Positions 49,401 through 58,855 of a stretch of 64,000 nt of DNA are shown here, piece after piece. Below the pieces are notes generated by a model. The model saw nothing but the letters and a program-made list of their open reading frames with translations. It was not told the DNA's origin and made no database searches. Positions within the stretch are counted from its first letter, which is position 1, and the number at the start of each line of letters is the position of its first letter. The DNA lies in contig NC_080574.1 in assembly GCF_029962835.1 (NCBI RefSeq), positions 26,696,001-26,760,000 of the forward strand, given 5' to 3'. This DNA comes from Magnolia sinica (lineage: Eukaryota; Streptophyta; Magnoliopsida; Magnoliales; Magnoliaceae). The position numbers were made by a program, and so were the translations under genes.

Positions 49401-49694
49401 GAACTTTCCACGAAGAAAAGAAATAGATATGAATGAAGAAAGCGAGGGAAAAAGGAGGAGGAAACTCACCTCATACATGGGTTTTGGGAATCCATAGAAG
49501 TCGTAGATGGTATCATTTCGTTCCACCACGTTAACGGTCGGAACGGACGTCTCCCAATGACCTGATATCATCAGAATCGATTTGGGCCTGGGCCGAAAGA
49601 TCTTCTCCTGCCACGATTTCATGAAATGCCTCGCCGGCATCTCCTCGTCGATCGATAGTGTCGGCGATCCATGAGAGAGGAAAAACGTATCCAT
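41174..49694 (-). CDS. DODA: LigB-type extradiol ring-cleavage dioxygenase (4,5-DOPA dioxygenase-like)
   Basis: A non-heme Fe(II) enzyme that cleaves catechol rings; in betalain plants relatives make betalamic acid from L-DOPA. Exons on the minus strand: 49694-49470 (75 codons), 42619-42252, 41366-41174. They are phase-continuous, giving 261 aa plus TGA, the usual family length. Motifs: [13 protein letters not shown] with His8; ISGHWETS with His46; [16 protein letters not shown] across the first junction; [11 protein letters not shown] (His112); [10 protein letters not shown] (His168); [19 protein letters not shown] (His216 and His221); and a C-terminal [16 protein letters not shown]. The expected metal ligands (His8, His46 and the PDH histidine) are all present. 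From memory, betalain-type DODA carries an HP..TP signature near His168 where this protein has HNLR, so a non-betalain role is likelier. The reading frame is intact despite a 6.8-kb first intron holding a solo LTR and MITEs. Confidence 0.93.
41367..42251 (-). other. Intron 2 of the dioxygenase gene
   Basis: 885 bp, GT..AG on the minus strand. About half of it (41683-42098) is a GAGCTCG-rich terminal-inverted-repeat element. Confidence 0.75.
41683..42098. mobile_element. Non-autonomous hAT-like element rich in CGAGCT motifs
   Basis: The ends AGAGTTGTACAC and GTATACAGCTCT are inverted relatives. Arms filled with GAGTCGAGCTCG-type words flank an A/T-rich centre. The inner sequence GTTAACCGAGCTAACTCAGT recurs in the element ending at 47270. 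A target duplication was not secured. Confidence 0.6.
42755..42836 (-). mobile_element. SINE family II fragment
   Basis: On the minus strand it carries GTAGCAGTAGACTCGCAGGA (box A region) and GGTTTCGAGTACCC (box B), aligned with the copy at 58851. No target duplication was found. Confidence 0.6.
43600..44060. mobile_element. Diverged foldback MITE
   Basis: Core words of the hairpin family are present in order (GGGCCCACTGTGATGTTTAT, CTGTTTTCCTATGGTGGGCC, AGTTTTCAACAGTAGG). Ends are not readable. Confidence 0.5.
44091..44668. mobile_element. Foldback MITE with 17-bp inverted ends
   Basis: It begins GGAAGCGGATTGGCTGG and ends with the exact reverse complement CCAGCCAATCCGCTTCC. The adjacent 9-mers (CTTGCCAGG and CTTTCCCCC) agree at only 5 of 9 positions, so the target duplication is eroded or wrong. 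Confidence 0.75.
46160..47272. mobile_element. 1.1-kb non-autonomous hAT-like element rich in CGAGCT motifs
   Basis: Left end GGGCGTACATCGAATC and right end GTTCGTGTACACCCCTA are inverted relatives. Both subterminal regions are built of GGCTCGAACT/GAGTCGAGTC words. It sits between TAAAATAATAATTAA and an AAT microsatellite. No transposase is readable inside. Confidence 0.6.
47272..47297. repeat. (AAT)n microsatellite
   Basis: About eight to nine AAT units directly beside the right end of the CGAGCT-rich element. Confidence 0.9.
47901..48611. mobile_element. Solo LTR, family L, in dioxygenase intron 1; 5-bp TSD
   Basis: The LTR 47906-48606 (701 bp) begins TGACATAGGG and ends CTCTACATCA. CTATG stands on both sides (47901-47905 and 48607-48611). 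It aligns along its length with the LTR at 50189 (shared blocks include CTTACTATAAATA, GGCAACCCGG or GAGCAACCCGG, AACTCATTCCRG and TACTATTTATAGACGGTC). No internal coding DNA accompanies it. Confidence 0.88.
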
Positions 49695-49700
49695 CTCTAC

Positions 49701-49702
<2 letters not shown>

Positions 49703-49738
<36 letters not shown>
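49703..49738 (-). repeat. (CT)n microsatellite in the 5' leader of the dioxygenase gene
   Basis: About eighteen AG units on the plus strand (CT on the coding strand), ending 8 bp upstream of the ATG. Pyrimidine-rich leader microsatellites are frequent in plant 5' UTRs. Confidence 0.9.
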
Positions 49739-49740
<2 letters not shown>

Positions 49741-49768
49741 GTTTCTACGGTTTGTTTTTAACGTTTTG

Positions 49769-49777
49769 TTTTTATAG
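49769..49777 (-). promoter_or_regulatory. TATA box of the dioxygenase gene
   Basis: On the minus strand CTATAAAAA stands about 75-83 bases before the start codon. Transcription would then start near 49745, with the CT microsatellite inside the leader. The inference rests on position and consensus. Confidence 0.6.
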
Positions 49778-49814
49778 GGAAAGGTCGGAGAGAGGTGTGG
49801 ACGGGGGACATTAA

Positions 49815-50960
49815 AAAAGCCCAATTACGAAAGTACCCTCGGATTAAAAGCAAAATATCAAAATTGAATCGTGGTATTTACTTCTCGCAACAAAGATAGT
49901 ATGCACGGAAGGGACGGATAACTCGTCCGATTCGACTCGGATTCAAGAATAGGGGTGACTCAGCCGACTAGGAAATGTGGCATTTAATTTCAATCTTGAT
50001 CGTTGAAAAGACGGTAAAAAAAAAAGTGATGGAAATTGAAATGACACACCGAATCCGGTCCCTTTCTTTGAATATTAAGATCACCTGATAGGAGTCATCA
50101 TATTGGGACCACTTGTAATCTGAATGGACTCCCATCCAAGTGTTCCTGACCTGACTAGTGAGATTTTCCATTTCCTAAGGATTAAATGTGATGTAGGGAT
50201 GGACATGATGAGGTTGATCACCGTCTTCCTCAAGGGGATAATTATTCTGAACTCACAGAGCTTATGTAGACAGTAGACTTCTCACAGAGGTTCCTCGAAT
50301 CCATGAGGTAAAATATAAAATAGAAATGAATTTGAAAATAGATTGGTTGATAATAAAAATGAAATTACAACCATTTAAATAGTAATCTTAAACCTAGGAA
50401 GAAGTTTCAAAATCAAACTCTAACTTTGCTCCCTAGAATTCATGACTTACTATAAATAATAAACTTATAATTTATAGACGGTCATGATTTCTACTAGACT
50501 TGATTGTTTTTGGCCGAAAATAGTAAATGTCCAATTTGGCCTAACCACACTATTCTCTTAATTTTCCTAAGCCATTTCATGTTGGGCACGACTCCTAAAG
50601 CTCAAAGGATCAACAATTATGATCGAACTAAAATTTGCTACAAATAGTAAAAATGAAATTAAAATGAAGTTTCGACTGCCGATCCAATGGAATCTCACAA
50701 ATTCAGCGTGGGCAACCCGGCACATCAAGGTTGGTTTGTTAAAGTAGCTTCTCCTACCCAAAATCATATATAGTATATGAAATAACTCATTCCAGTTTGT
50801 GAGATATGCTTGTTTTAAGGTTTTGATGGTCATAGTCACTTCCACCTCCGATTGGGCCTTCTCTGTTCCATATTGGATATGAAAGTGTCTGCAACCTACT
50901 CTACATCAAAATGTTACTATATAGTTTTTTCACATATAAGACCTAAGACAAGTTGGGGCA
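49815..50960. repeat. Segmental duplication, copy A (upstream of the dioxygenase gene)
   Basis: 49815-49995 (AAAGCCCAATTACGAAAGTA, then ACCCTCGG.TT, CAAAATATCAAAATTGA, AATAGGGGTGACTC) matches 57999-58180. 50165-50188 plus 50909-50960 (TTTCCATTTCCTAAGGATT, AGACCTAAGACAAGTTGGG) matches 58768-58855. Copy A carries the solo LTR at 50189; copy B carries a foldback element instead. Confidence 0.85.
50184..50913. mobile_element. Solo LTR, family L, upstream of the dioxygenase gene; 5-bp TSD
   Basis: The LTR 50189-50908 (720 bp) begins TGATGTAGGG and ends CTCTACATCA, flanked by AAATG on both sides. The duplicated locus at 58785-58800 has the uninterrupted sequence GGATTCAATGTTACC where this copy has GGATTAAATG-LTR-AAATGTTACT. 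This confirms the insertion borders independently. Confidence 0.92.
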
Positions 50961-51316
50961 ATTTGTAATTCATTAGAAGGAATAGGGCAAATTCGTTAGC
51001 TAGAAAAAAAAGCATTAGGTAGCAACCTTCATTGTTTATTATCAACTTTTATCTCCGTGGTATAAATAAGTCAGGGGCATTTGGGGTAGGTATGCAAGTA
51101 GGTATGCACACATGGCATTTGGGGTAGGTATGCACACAGGCAGCAAGCATTACTAGTGATCAAGTAAAGCAGAGATACTACCGGATTCATTAAAAGCTCT
51201 AGACAACTCAAGTTATGAATGCCTCGCCTCTTGTTATTCATTTATTCTGTTTTTTTTTTTTCATTTGCACTGACTGTGTGAGACTTTTTCTACAACAACT
51301 TGATAATGTGGCAGGA

Positions 51317-51388
51317 TAGGCTGCTCACAGTGGGGTGTGTACTAACAAGCTAACCAAAAAAAAAAAAAAAGAAGGTAGGCTGCTCACA
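51317..51388 (+). mobile_element. 46-bp SINE tail insertion, family III, 13-bp TSD
   Basis: TAGGCTGCTCACA at 51317-51329 and 51376-51388 bracket a 46-bp insert with GTGTGTACTAACAAGCTAAC followed by an A tract. The same tail ends the longer insertion at 55700, so this is a severely 5'-truncated copy. Confidence 0.85.
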
Positions 51389-52700
51389 TGTCCCCTCACA
51401 TGGCATACAAGAGCTCAAATTAGGTCCACTAAAGTGTGAAACTTATTTGCGGTGGTGGCCTTATACACGTCCTTTATGTCCTAATTGGAAACCCCTTCTC
51501 TCTTTCGTCTCTTGTACCATGAGAAATTCATGAAGGCTAATTTAAGTAGGCCTTTGGGTTGTGATCTCTCTCCTATGGTGTTGTGTATCAAAGGGCAATA
51601 CATGTAAAGAGGAGGTTGATGTTCTTAAGGTTTCTTGGTAAGAGATTTTATGTACAGTGGGGAGAGATGTAAATCTTGTGTTATTATTTTATCTTATTTT
51701 AGTGAAGAAGAAAGCCCTGCTTAAGAAAGTTACCGAACCACACCTTTATAATTTAATTTGTCTCTTAATTTTCTCTTTGGCTTTAGACTTTAATTTGGTC
51801 TACCTCATTTCGTTTATGATTTTATGTTACGTGTATTAGTTGTGTACGAATATGTTTCCATAACGATATTTGATATAAGAGCCAAAGGTTGAGAAGTGTT
51901 TTATTATAAGATCGGTGTTGACGTTCGTGTTACAATTCCTTTAGATTGTTGGATTGATTTATACCGGATTCAAGGTGATGAAGTTTAATGGATCCAATCA
52001 CACGTTATGAAAATTAATTAAAAATGAACTTGGTGTTATTGAAGGAAGACTACAATTGTTATCAAAGGAAAATAAAAGAAGTCCTAGAGATAAAATAATT
52101 TGTGGGAGAGATTATACGATATCTAATTCGAAAGAACACAAACACTTATACAAAAATTATAAATTCAAGGAGGCAAATCTAAAAAATTTCAAATATAATT
52201 CGCACAATCAAGTATTAAATTTAAAGGGTTCACAATAAAACATATTTCAGAAATGTGATTTACCCAAAGATGGAAAAGTGTTGTCATCTATGATTACATA
52301 AGAGAATCCGAACTGTAAATAAAATTTGAATTTGAATGCTTTGTTTTATATAATACCACACAAAGATTGCTTTTGCACATATTGATTATATGATTGCAGC
52401 ACAATTTACATGACTAATAATAATGCATGCAAATTGTTGGGATTGGAGATGTCAAAATCATTATATTTCATAGTATCAAATATACACTTTTTAGTCTGTA
52501 GAATGTGTTGAACTTGCGGATGATGATTACAAATGGACGTTGATGATTATTAAGGAAGAGTTGATGAAAACTTTATATTGATTGATCAAGGATATTATGG
52601 GTGGTAATATTATTATTGTAAATGTTGTATCAAAATATGCTATATCGGGCCCACAAATCGAATACTATACTCCAACCTATTATCCAACAACTTAAGTGGG
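51389..52700 (+). mobile_element. Ty1-copia retrotransposon remnant (LTR end, primer site, gag-protease)
   Basis: TTTGATATAAGAGCCAAAGG near 51867 resembles the copia primer-binding stretch (TGGTATCAGAGC). Downstream, KFNGSNHTL then a stop where Trp is expected (TGA for TGG near 52008) matches the gag start KFxGxNYxxW. Further on, VGIGDVKIIIFHSIKYTL near 52440 followed by a stop matches the pre-integrase GIGxVxL..LTDVRYVP region. No integrase or reverse transcriptase is recognisable after that. The upstream LTR border was not found. Confidence 0.65.
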
Positions 52701-53328
52701 CATGCCTAAAAATGCACTAACAAAAAAGGAGAAAATGCTATCGACTATGAGGCTTTTTTGATACAAATAAAACCATAATTATATTGTTATGGTTTAAAAC
52801 CATAGCTAAAACCTACAAAATGTTTTTGAAAAAAGGCCCGCGAAAATTTTTGTTCTCACGGGCTAATATTTGAAGAGAGCGAATTATGTGAGACTCTAGC
52901 CTCATGCAAGACGGTGCTGCCTGCGAGCTTTTTCATTCACGTAAGTTTTTTCATTTTCTCTCTCTAAAAAACCCTAGCAAATTAATGTCACTATCCTTTT
53001 CCCTTTCTCTCTCTCTCAAATCCATATCATTTTGGTTTCAGGCTTTTTTGTTAGGATTTCTCTCCATCAAGTAAATGAGTTTCCGGAGCTTGGAGATTGT
53101 GGGTTGGAGATGCAACGACAAGGGTGATGGAGGTAGTTTTGGAGGGGGTGAAATAGAGATAGAGGTGGTGGTGATTACAAAGGGTGGGTGGAGATAGTAG
53201 GGGTGAGAGGTAGGTTTGTGACGAGAAAAGGATTAGGGATTTGGGGCTTGCGACTGGAGGTAGGTTTGGAGGCAAAAAAATTAAAATCTCAATTAACATG
53301 CATTTCAGATGAATGTTTAAATGCTTCA

Positions 53329-53700
53329 ATGAAAATGCGCATGCATCTTTTGTTTTGTTGGACTAGGATTTGTATCATCCTTAGACAAGATTGGGAGGAT
53401 GTGTCATCTGTATCTAACCAGGGACCATGCTATATTCCTACACAACCTCTTACATGGGGACGACATTCAATCCATAGCTTAGTTTCACAAGAAGACACTC
53501 TTCGATGACTACTGCATCTCCAGCCAGAATGACGACCGCATCACCTCCGCCATTAACCTCATCCTTGTACATTGCCCTTTTGCAGCAACCTCACTATTGA
53601 GGGCGGAGACCACCTCTAGATTAAGCTTGTCTAGAAGCTCTAGTTCCCTCTAGCCCATGCCTTTCCTCACTTTCAAGACTAAAGTGCTTGTTTAAATGCC
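53329..53700 (+). pseudogene. HUS1: HUS1 checkpoint-clamp gene fragment, decayed
   Basis: The frame from 53391 reads LDKIGRMCHLYLTRDHA, IFLHNLLHGDDIQSIA, a stop at 53482, then FHKKTLFDDYCISSQNDDRI and TSAINLIL. This is the N-terminal part of plant HUS1, a subunit of the 9-1-1 DNA-damage clamp. After a frame disruption come IKLV and, in another frame, PMPFLTFKTK, also in HUS1 order. MK at 53329 may be the old start. Stops, frameshifts and loss of everything after about residue 130 show that it is dead. Whether it arose by retroposition or segmental copying cannot be told: no poly(A) tail or target duplication was identified. Confidence 0.8.
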
Positions 53701-54539
53701 TAGCCTAATCCTTATTGACAATTGCGTTGTGACGCTAATGCATTTAGCCTCCAATTCTATTAAAGCCTACTAATGGTGTTATCTATGGACTTATTTATTT
53801 TTATGTGATTGTTTAAAATCATTGTTGAAAACTTAAATTTGTTTCCTTAAGGTGATTATCATCAAGCATTTTTTTTTTTTTTTTGGAGCTATTGGTTTAT
53901 GCTAGAGTTAGAAATTTATATCCATATGGCTATTTTGCATGTTGTTCCTTTAGTTAGTAGTTTCCATGGTTATGATATTATAATCAATATATATTGGAAA
54001 TATTGTTTAGTCATGAGAAAATTAAGTAGCTGATTGTAAGGAGGTCAAGAAAGCTGTTTATTTTTTATCCAATTCTATCTTATCTTTGATATTTGAAGCA
54101 CAAGTTGCTCTTTTGAGACTTTCTCTTTCTTATTTTACTTCATAACAAATATTTGATTGATTTGTAATAGCTATTTAAAAATAAAAGAATAAAAAAAATC
54201 ATTTGTAGTATTTGTGATAATTGTTAGTGCATTGATTTGTGCATCTTGTTTGTCAATCATACGAGTTCCTATGTTATGTAGTCTGTTGAGCCTTTAAAAG
54301 CTGAAGACCGAAGACGCAAGAGTACAAGATCATCAAGGAATGGAAAATATGTAAATAAGGTGTTTTGGTGACCCTAATCATTGACCCAATACAAACCTTA
54401 AACCTCTAGATGATCTTGGCTTAATAGGTAAATCTTGCCAATCATCTTTTAGTCTTAGGATCTGGCGTAATTGAAATATAATAAGTAAGGTTAAAAGAGG
54501 TGCGGAACTATTGTGAAAACATACGTCCAAAACAACAGT

Positions 54540-54840
54540 TTTTGAGTGTTGCTCGATCCCATCGAGCAGACTTCGAGATCCCCTCAATGACATCGAAGAT
54601 TCCCTCGATGGCATCAAATAGAGAGTCAGATATATCCAATAAGAAATGAATATTTTATCCGATTTTCTCGATGATATCGAAAGTTTACTTCAATGGTTTC
54701 GTAGACCACCCGTGGTATCAAAAAGTAACTCAGATATATCTAGCAAGAAATATATTATATTATCTGATTTTCTCGATGGCATCGAGGTACTCTTCGATGA
54801 GATCGAATGTCGCCTCGATGCCATCGATAAATGGCATCGT
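54540..54840. repeat. Array of CTCGATGgcATCGAG palindromes
   Basis: About eight variants of a 15-19-bp near-palindrome (CTCGATGGCATCGAGG, CTCGATGATATCGAAA, TTCGATGAGATCGAAT, CTCGATGCCATCGAT) occur in two clusters upstream of a TATA-like CTTATAAATGA. The layout mirrors the CTCGACTAGTCGAG array at 28310. Confidence 0.8.
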
Positions 54841-55688
54841 CAGAACTGTTTTTTGACCATTGAAACTTGAACTTCTTATAAATGACATTTGGTTCTTGGG
54901 CATATGGATGAATTTTTAATGCAATAGAAGTTTAGGTGATTCCATGATTATATTCCTCATCTCAAGTCTTTAAACCAAATAGTTCTAAGTTATCTTCCTT
55001 GAGATTAACACTCTTATAAGGATTTCAACCTCCACCTTAAAGATATGCTTGAACTCCTCAATTTTTTAGAGATTAGACTCAACCTCTATAGGCATACCAT
55101 TGTCTAAATTCTCTAGAAGACTCATATAGGTGAATCCTTAAGGAAATACAACTTCACATTAGTTATAGGAGATTAAACTATACATGTATATGTTTGGGAT
55201 TGTCAATTGCGCACTTGTTTAATTATACTTATGAGATTGGATGCTTAATTATTTGTATGCATGATTAGATGAATGCTAAACTTGATAGTTAGCACACACA
55301 CATGTACACTATCATGTTTATTGACTAGTTGTTTAATTGACATATCATTTGTAGTATATGTGATTAGACCATCTATTAGCTTGAAAGCTTTAAATTTAAT
55401 TGTCTTGCTTAGCTTAATTTGCATATTAGCCTAAGTAGACAATTGTGCTTTAAAAAAATAAAATTTTTATTTAGTCTTAATCATCTCCCCTTTAGAACAT
55501 AGCCTTCATTTCTTATAATTGTTAAGCTTCCGCATGCACAACCGTAGTAATCCTATTACACCACATGCGAATTGTCAATAATGTGTTGAGATAACAACAT
55601 TGATTCTATTGTCTTCAATGCTCCAGGTAATTTGGTTTTCTTTTAAAAATTGGATCAATTGAATTTGGGATTTCATTTACATCATTAA

Positions 55689-55826
55689 CTAAAGGAAATT
55701 CAACACTTGAGGTCTTGGTATTGATCCCTAGTGGGGGTGGCTAACATGGAGGGTGTGTACTGACATGGTGTGTACTAACAAGCTAACCCAACCCCCAAAA
55801 AAAAAAAAAAAAACCTAAAGGAAATA
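55689..55826 (+). mobile_element. SINE family III, 11-bp TSD
   Basis: CTAAAGGAAAT at 55689-55699 and 55816-55826 enclose a 116-bp insert. It has a box B-like GGTATTGATCCCTA, a partial internal repeat GTGTGTACTGACATGGTGTG, the diagnostic GTGTACTAACAAGCTAACCC, a C run and a 17-base A tail. Confidence 0.82.
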
Positions 55827-56530
55827 ATAAGGCATTGAAGTATAATTCAAGTCCTTTAAGCCGTGGCCTAATTGCATCTTTTTGGAGCTTCCAATCTCAT
55901 AACATTTGGAGGGACGTCACTTACAGTTTGAGCTGATGAAAGTCAAAAGCAAGTTATAATGTTTGCTATTTGGTAAACTCTTCACTGTTATTTAAAGGTT
56001 GTGCTTTAATGTTGAAATTTATTCTTTCATAGGTATTGTCAATGCAAAATCTAAGATGGTCAGGGATTAACAATTACTGTCTTGAGGAGATTTATGCCAT
56101 TTCTTCCGGCCATTGATCAATTATTTTATTTTTCCTTTTGTATTTACAGATTTTACAACTGAAGTTTAGAAGCGGTGAAACCTTTTTCTAAGATGTGAAT
56201 CTCATATAGGCTATGCTTGAGTTCTATACATTTATTTCATCATAAAAATGAAAATTTATGAAATTAAAGGGAAGAGCACACAATGCTTTTTGACCAAAAA
56301 GGTAGAGAATGGGGAACTCATAATCATGCAATCCAGGTGATAAAGAACTATTGCTACTGTGCACCCACTACTACCATTTTCAGATTAGATGATATCTAAA
56401 ATTTGAGTAAGGCTAAGAAACAAAGGTCCACAGGAAGTATCTTCACCAAAGGTACAGCCAGAATTCACAGCAATCCATAGCGTTGGGAAGACTAATGACA
56501 TTATTGGGTAATTTAAAATTGACAGCCAAG

Positions 56531-56531
<1 letters not shown>

Positions 56532-56571
<40 letters not shown>
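56532..56571. repeat. (TA)n microsatellite
   Basis: About twenty TA units. They generate a spurious YIYIYI open frame. Confidence 0.95.
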
Positions 56572-56572
<1 letters not shown>

Positions 56573-57998
56573 CAAAGACCCCCTATTTGTGAGGTGATTG
56601 GAGCCAGCAGTCCTGCAGCTGCAGTAATATTTTCCCAACCATATGAGTTTTTACTCTTATTACTCAACAAAACAACACCTCAACTGAGCTGAATCCACTG
56701 GGATATTAATCTATATCAGATGGTAGTCTCAATTTGAAATTCAATAAACAAATGAATATAAATAAATAAACGAAAAAAAGATGGAGCTTTTGTTATGGTC
56801 TTTAACTTTGTAAAGTGTTTAGATTCTATTATAATGCCAACGGATCTGGACATCCACTGCTCTTCCATCCCAAACCCAATTATTCTCTTTTAATATAATT
56901 CTCTCTTAGCGAAAAGAAAGAAAAAAGTACCATAAGTTAAGGTCATAAATTAATCTCAGGCTAGACCACTATCCAAATTAACATATGGAAGCAGAAAATG
57001 ATAGAAAGAATAGACTCCAGGATTATACCAGAGTCTCCACACAAACAACCAACATTTATCCTAAACTTACCCCAAACCAACATTATCTTTTTTCTGACAT
57101 CCTGGTGTTCATCCAATTGGATTATTTTCTGTTATCAATGTTCTTTTGGCTACACAACAGAAAACAGTGGAGATTGTACACCCACCATTGAAACATTCAT
57201 GGACTGCAGAAGCTTTGGATCAGGCTAATAATTTTGTTTTTTCAATTCTTCCCAGTGGGAATGACCTTATAAACAGTTGGGTCAATTTATGAATGGTTTG
57301 GATTGCATATAAACATCACGGTGGAGCCCATAAAATTTATATGGTGGACCATCCCTTTTCAATATTTCTAGTCATGTGGCCCACTTGAGTTTCAGAGCTG
57401 CCTAATGTTTGATCTCATGTCTTAACATGATCTACCAAAATGGATGGACAGGGTGGATTTCTCCACAACACACTGAGCCCTACATGCAATAGGGTAAGCG
57501 CGGTGAGGCCTACCATGGTGTTTGTGAAAAATTCGTTGTCCATCTATTTGTTTTTCCTTATCATTTTAGGGAATGAGATAGAACCAATGCTCAAGTGGAC
57601 CATGCTATGTAAATTTATTTTACAGTTCAAAAATCGTCCACCATTGAAACTTTCCTAGAGCCCACCTACAATTCAGATCTACATAGTTATTTTAGTTCAT
57701 TGTCTAAAATGAACGTATAAAATCGGATGGATGGTTTTGATCGACCGTATATGTAACCATGCGCCCCATGCTCTTTCATACACCATCTCCAAATAATTGG
57801 GGTGGATTAGTGAAAACAAGCACCCCTTAAAGGCAAAATAGTCTTTTACATTAGTGGTGTTTTTCGCCGGCCTTCATTAGTCAAAAGTCAAATAACCGTT
57901 TTCTCATTACCTTTTAACATCTTTTGAAAAGGTAAGTGCATTACCTTAAATAATTTAAAACCAAACCACGTGCGGTTATATTTAAATAACCAAAAATG

Positions 57999-58855
57999 GA
58001 AAAGCCCAATTACGAAAGTACCCTCGGTTTAACGGCAAAATATCAAAATTGAGCCATGGTATTCACTTCTCCTTATACCAAAGATAGTATACATATAAAG
58101 GACTGACAACTAGTCGGATTCGACTCAAGACTCAAGAATAGGGGTGACTCGTCTGACCAGCAGATGTAGCATTTAATTCAATGGATTTCCAAAAAGCTGT
58201 GGGCCCCACCATGATGTATGTGTCAGCTCATTTTAGGCAATGAACCTAAAAATGAGGTAGATCCAAATCTCTTGTGCGTGATTGAAAGCCCACCATTCAC
58301 GCCCACCATTAAAAACTTCCCAAGGGCCCACTGTAATTTTTATTTGCCATCCTACCGGTTGATTAGGTCACACGACCTGGATGAAGGCAAAATACAAATA
58401 TCAGCTTGATCCAAAACTTTTGTAGCGACGATCAGTTTTTTACGGTGAGCATTTAATCTCTACAGTTTCCTATGCTATAGTCTACCTGGAATCCGTCTCA
58501 TTTCTTAGCTCATGCTATAAAATCATCTATAAAAATGGATGGATGGCATAGCTCATTCTATAAAATGATCTATAAAAATGGATGGATGGCATGGATAAAA
58601 CACATGCATCATGGTGGAGCTCATCCAGGTTTTTCCAGCACTGACCAGTACTGAGCTCGGTACTGGAGGGTCATTACCGAATGGAAGTCCGAATTCCAGG
58701 TAGCAAAGAGAAAAGTGGACCTTAAATTGCCAAACAAACAATGGAAGGAAATCAGAATTCATGGTTTTCCATTTCCTAAGGATTCAATGTTACCTTTTTC
58801 TCTATCCACGTTGTGGTTTTTTCACACACAAGACCTAAGACAAGTTGGGTCCTTA
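57999..58855. repeat. Segmental duplication, copy B (without the dioxygenase gene)
   Basis: Same orientation as copy A at 49815. The left breakpoint is immediately before AAAGCCCAATTACG, so the CT leader, TATA box and exon 1 of the dioxygenase gene are not included. The middle is replaced by a foldback element (about 58195-58640). The right part has the empty site of the solo LTR. The homology ends where a SINE begins. Confidence 0.85.
58195..58640. mobile_element. Foldback MITE inside duplication copy B
   Basis: It begins near GGGCCCCACCATGATGTATG and ends near ACATGCATCATGGTGGAGCT. These are inverted relatives. A 43-bp tandem duplication (58508-58593, unit GCTCATNCTATAAAATNATC onward) enlarges the right arm. 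It is absent from copy A. Confidence 0.65.

Larger units (their letters stand above)
42620..49469 (-). other. 6.8-kb intron 1 of the dioxygenase gene
   Basis: It starts GTGAGT (minus strand, 49469) and ends GCACAG (42620). Contents: a family II SINE piece, two foldback elements (43600-44060 and 44091-44668), a CGAGCT-rich element (46160-47272), a poly(A) tract at 46438-46456, an AAT microsatellite (47272-47297) and a solo LTR (47906-48606). Confidence 0.8.
53701..57998. other. Intergenic DNA with LTR debris
   Basis: 54240-55000 looks like part of an LTR: palindromic array at 54540-54840, then CTTATAAATGACA near 54876. SINE family III lies at 55689. A TA microsatellite is at 56532. Foldback-family core words are at 57160-57480 and 57490-57790. 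No functional gene was recognised. Confidence 0.55.

Noticed and set aside
47906-50908. A single LTR retrotransposon with LTRs at 47906 and 50189
   Set aside because: Each LTR has its own different 5-bp duplication. Between them lies exon 1 and promoter of the dioxygenase gene rather than gag-pol, and copy B shows the empty site of one LTR.
53188-53508. 106-codon open frame on the plus strand
   Set aside because: Its frame is shifted relative to the HUS1 homology. The recognisable residues are in the neighbouring frame, so it is a chance open frame over a pseudogene.
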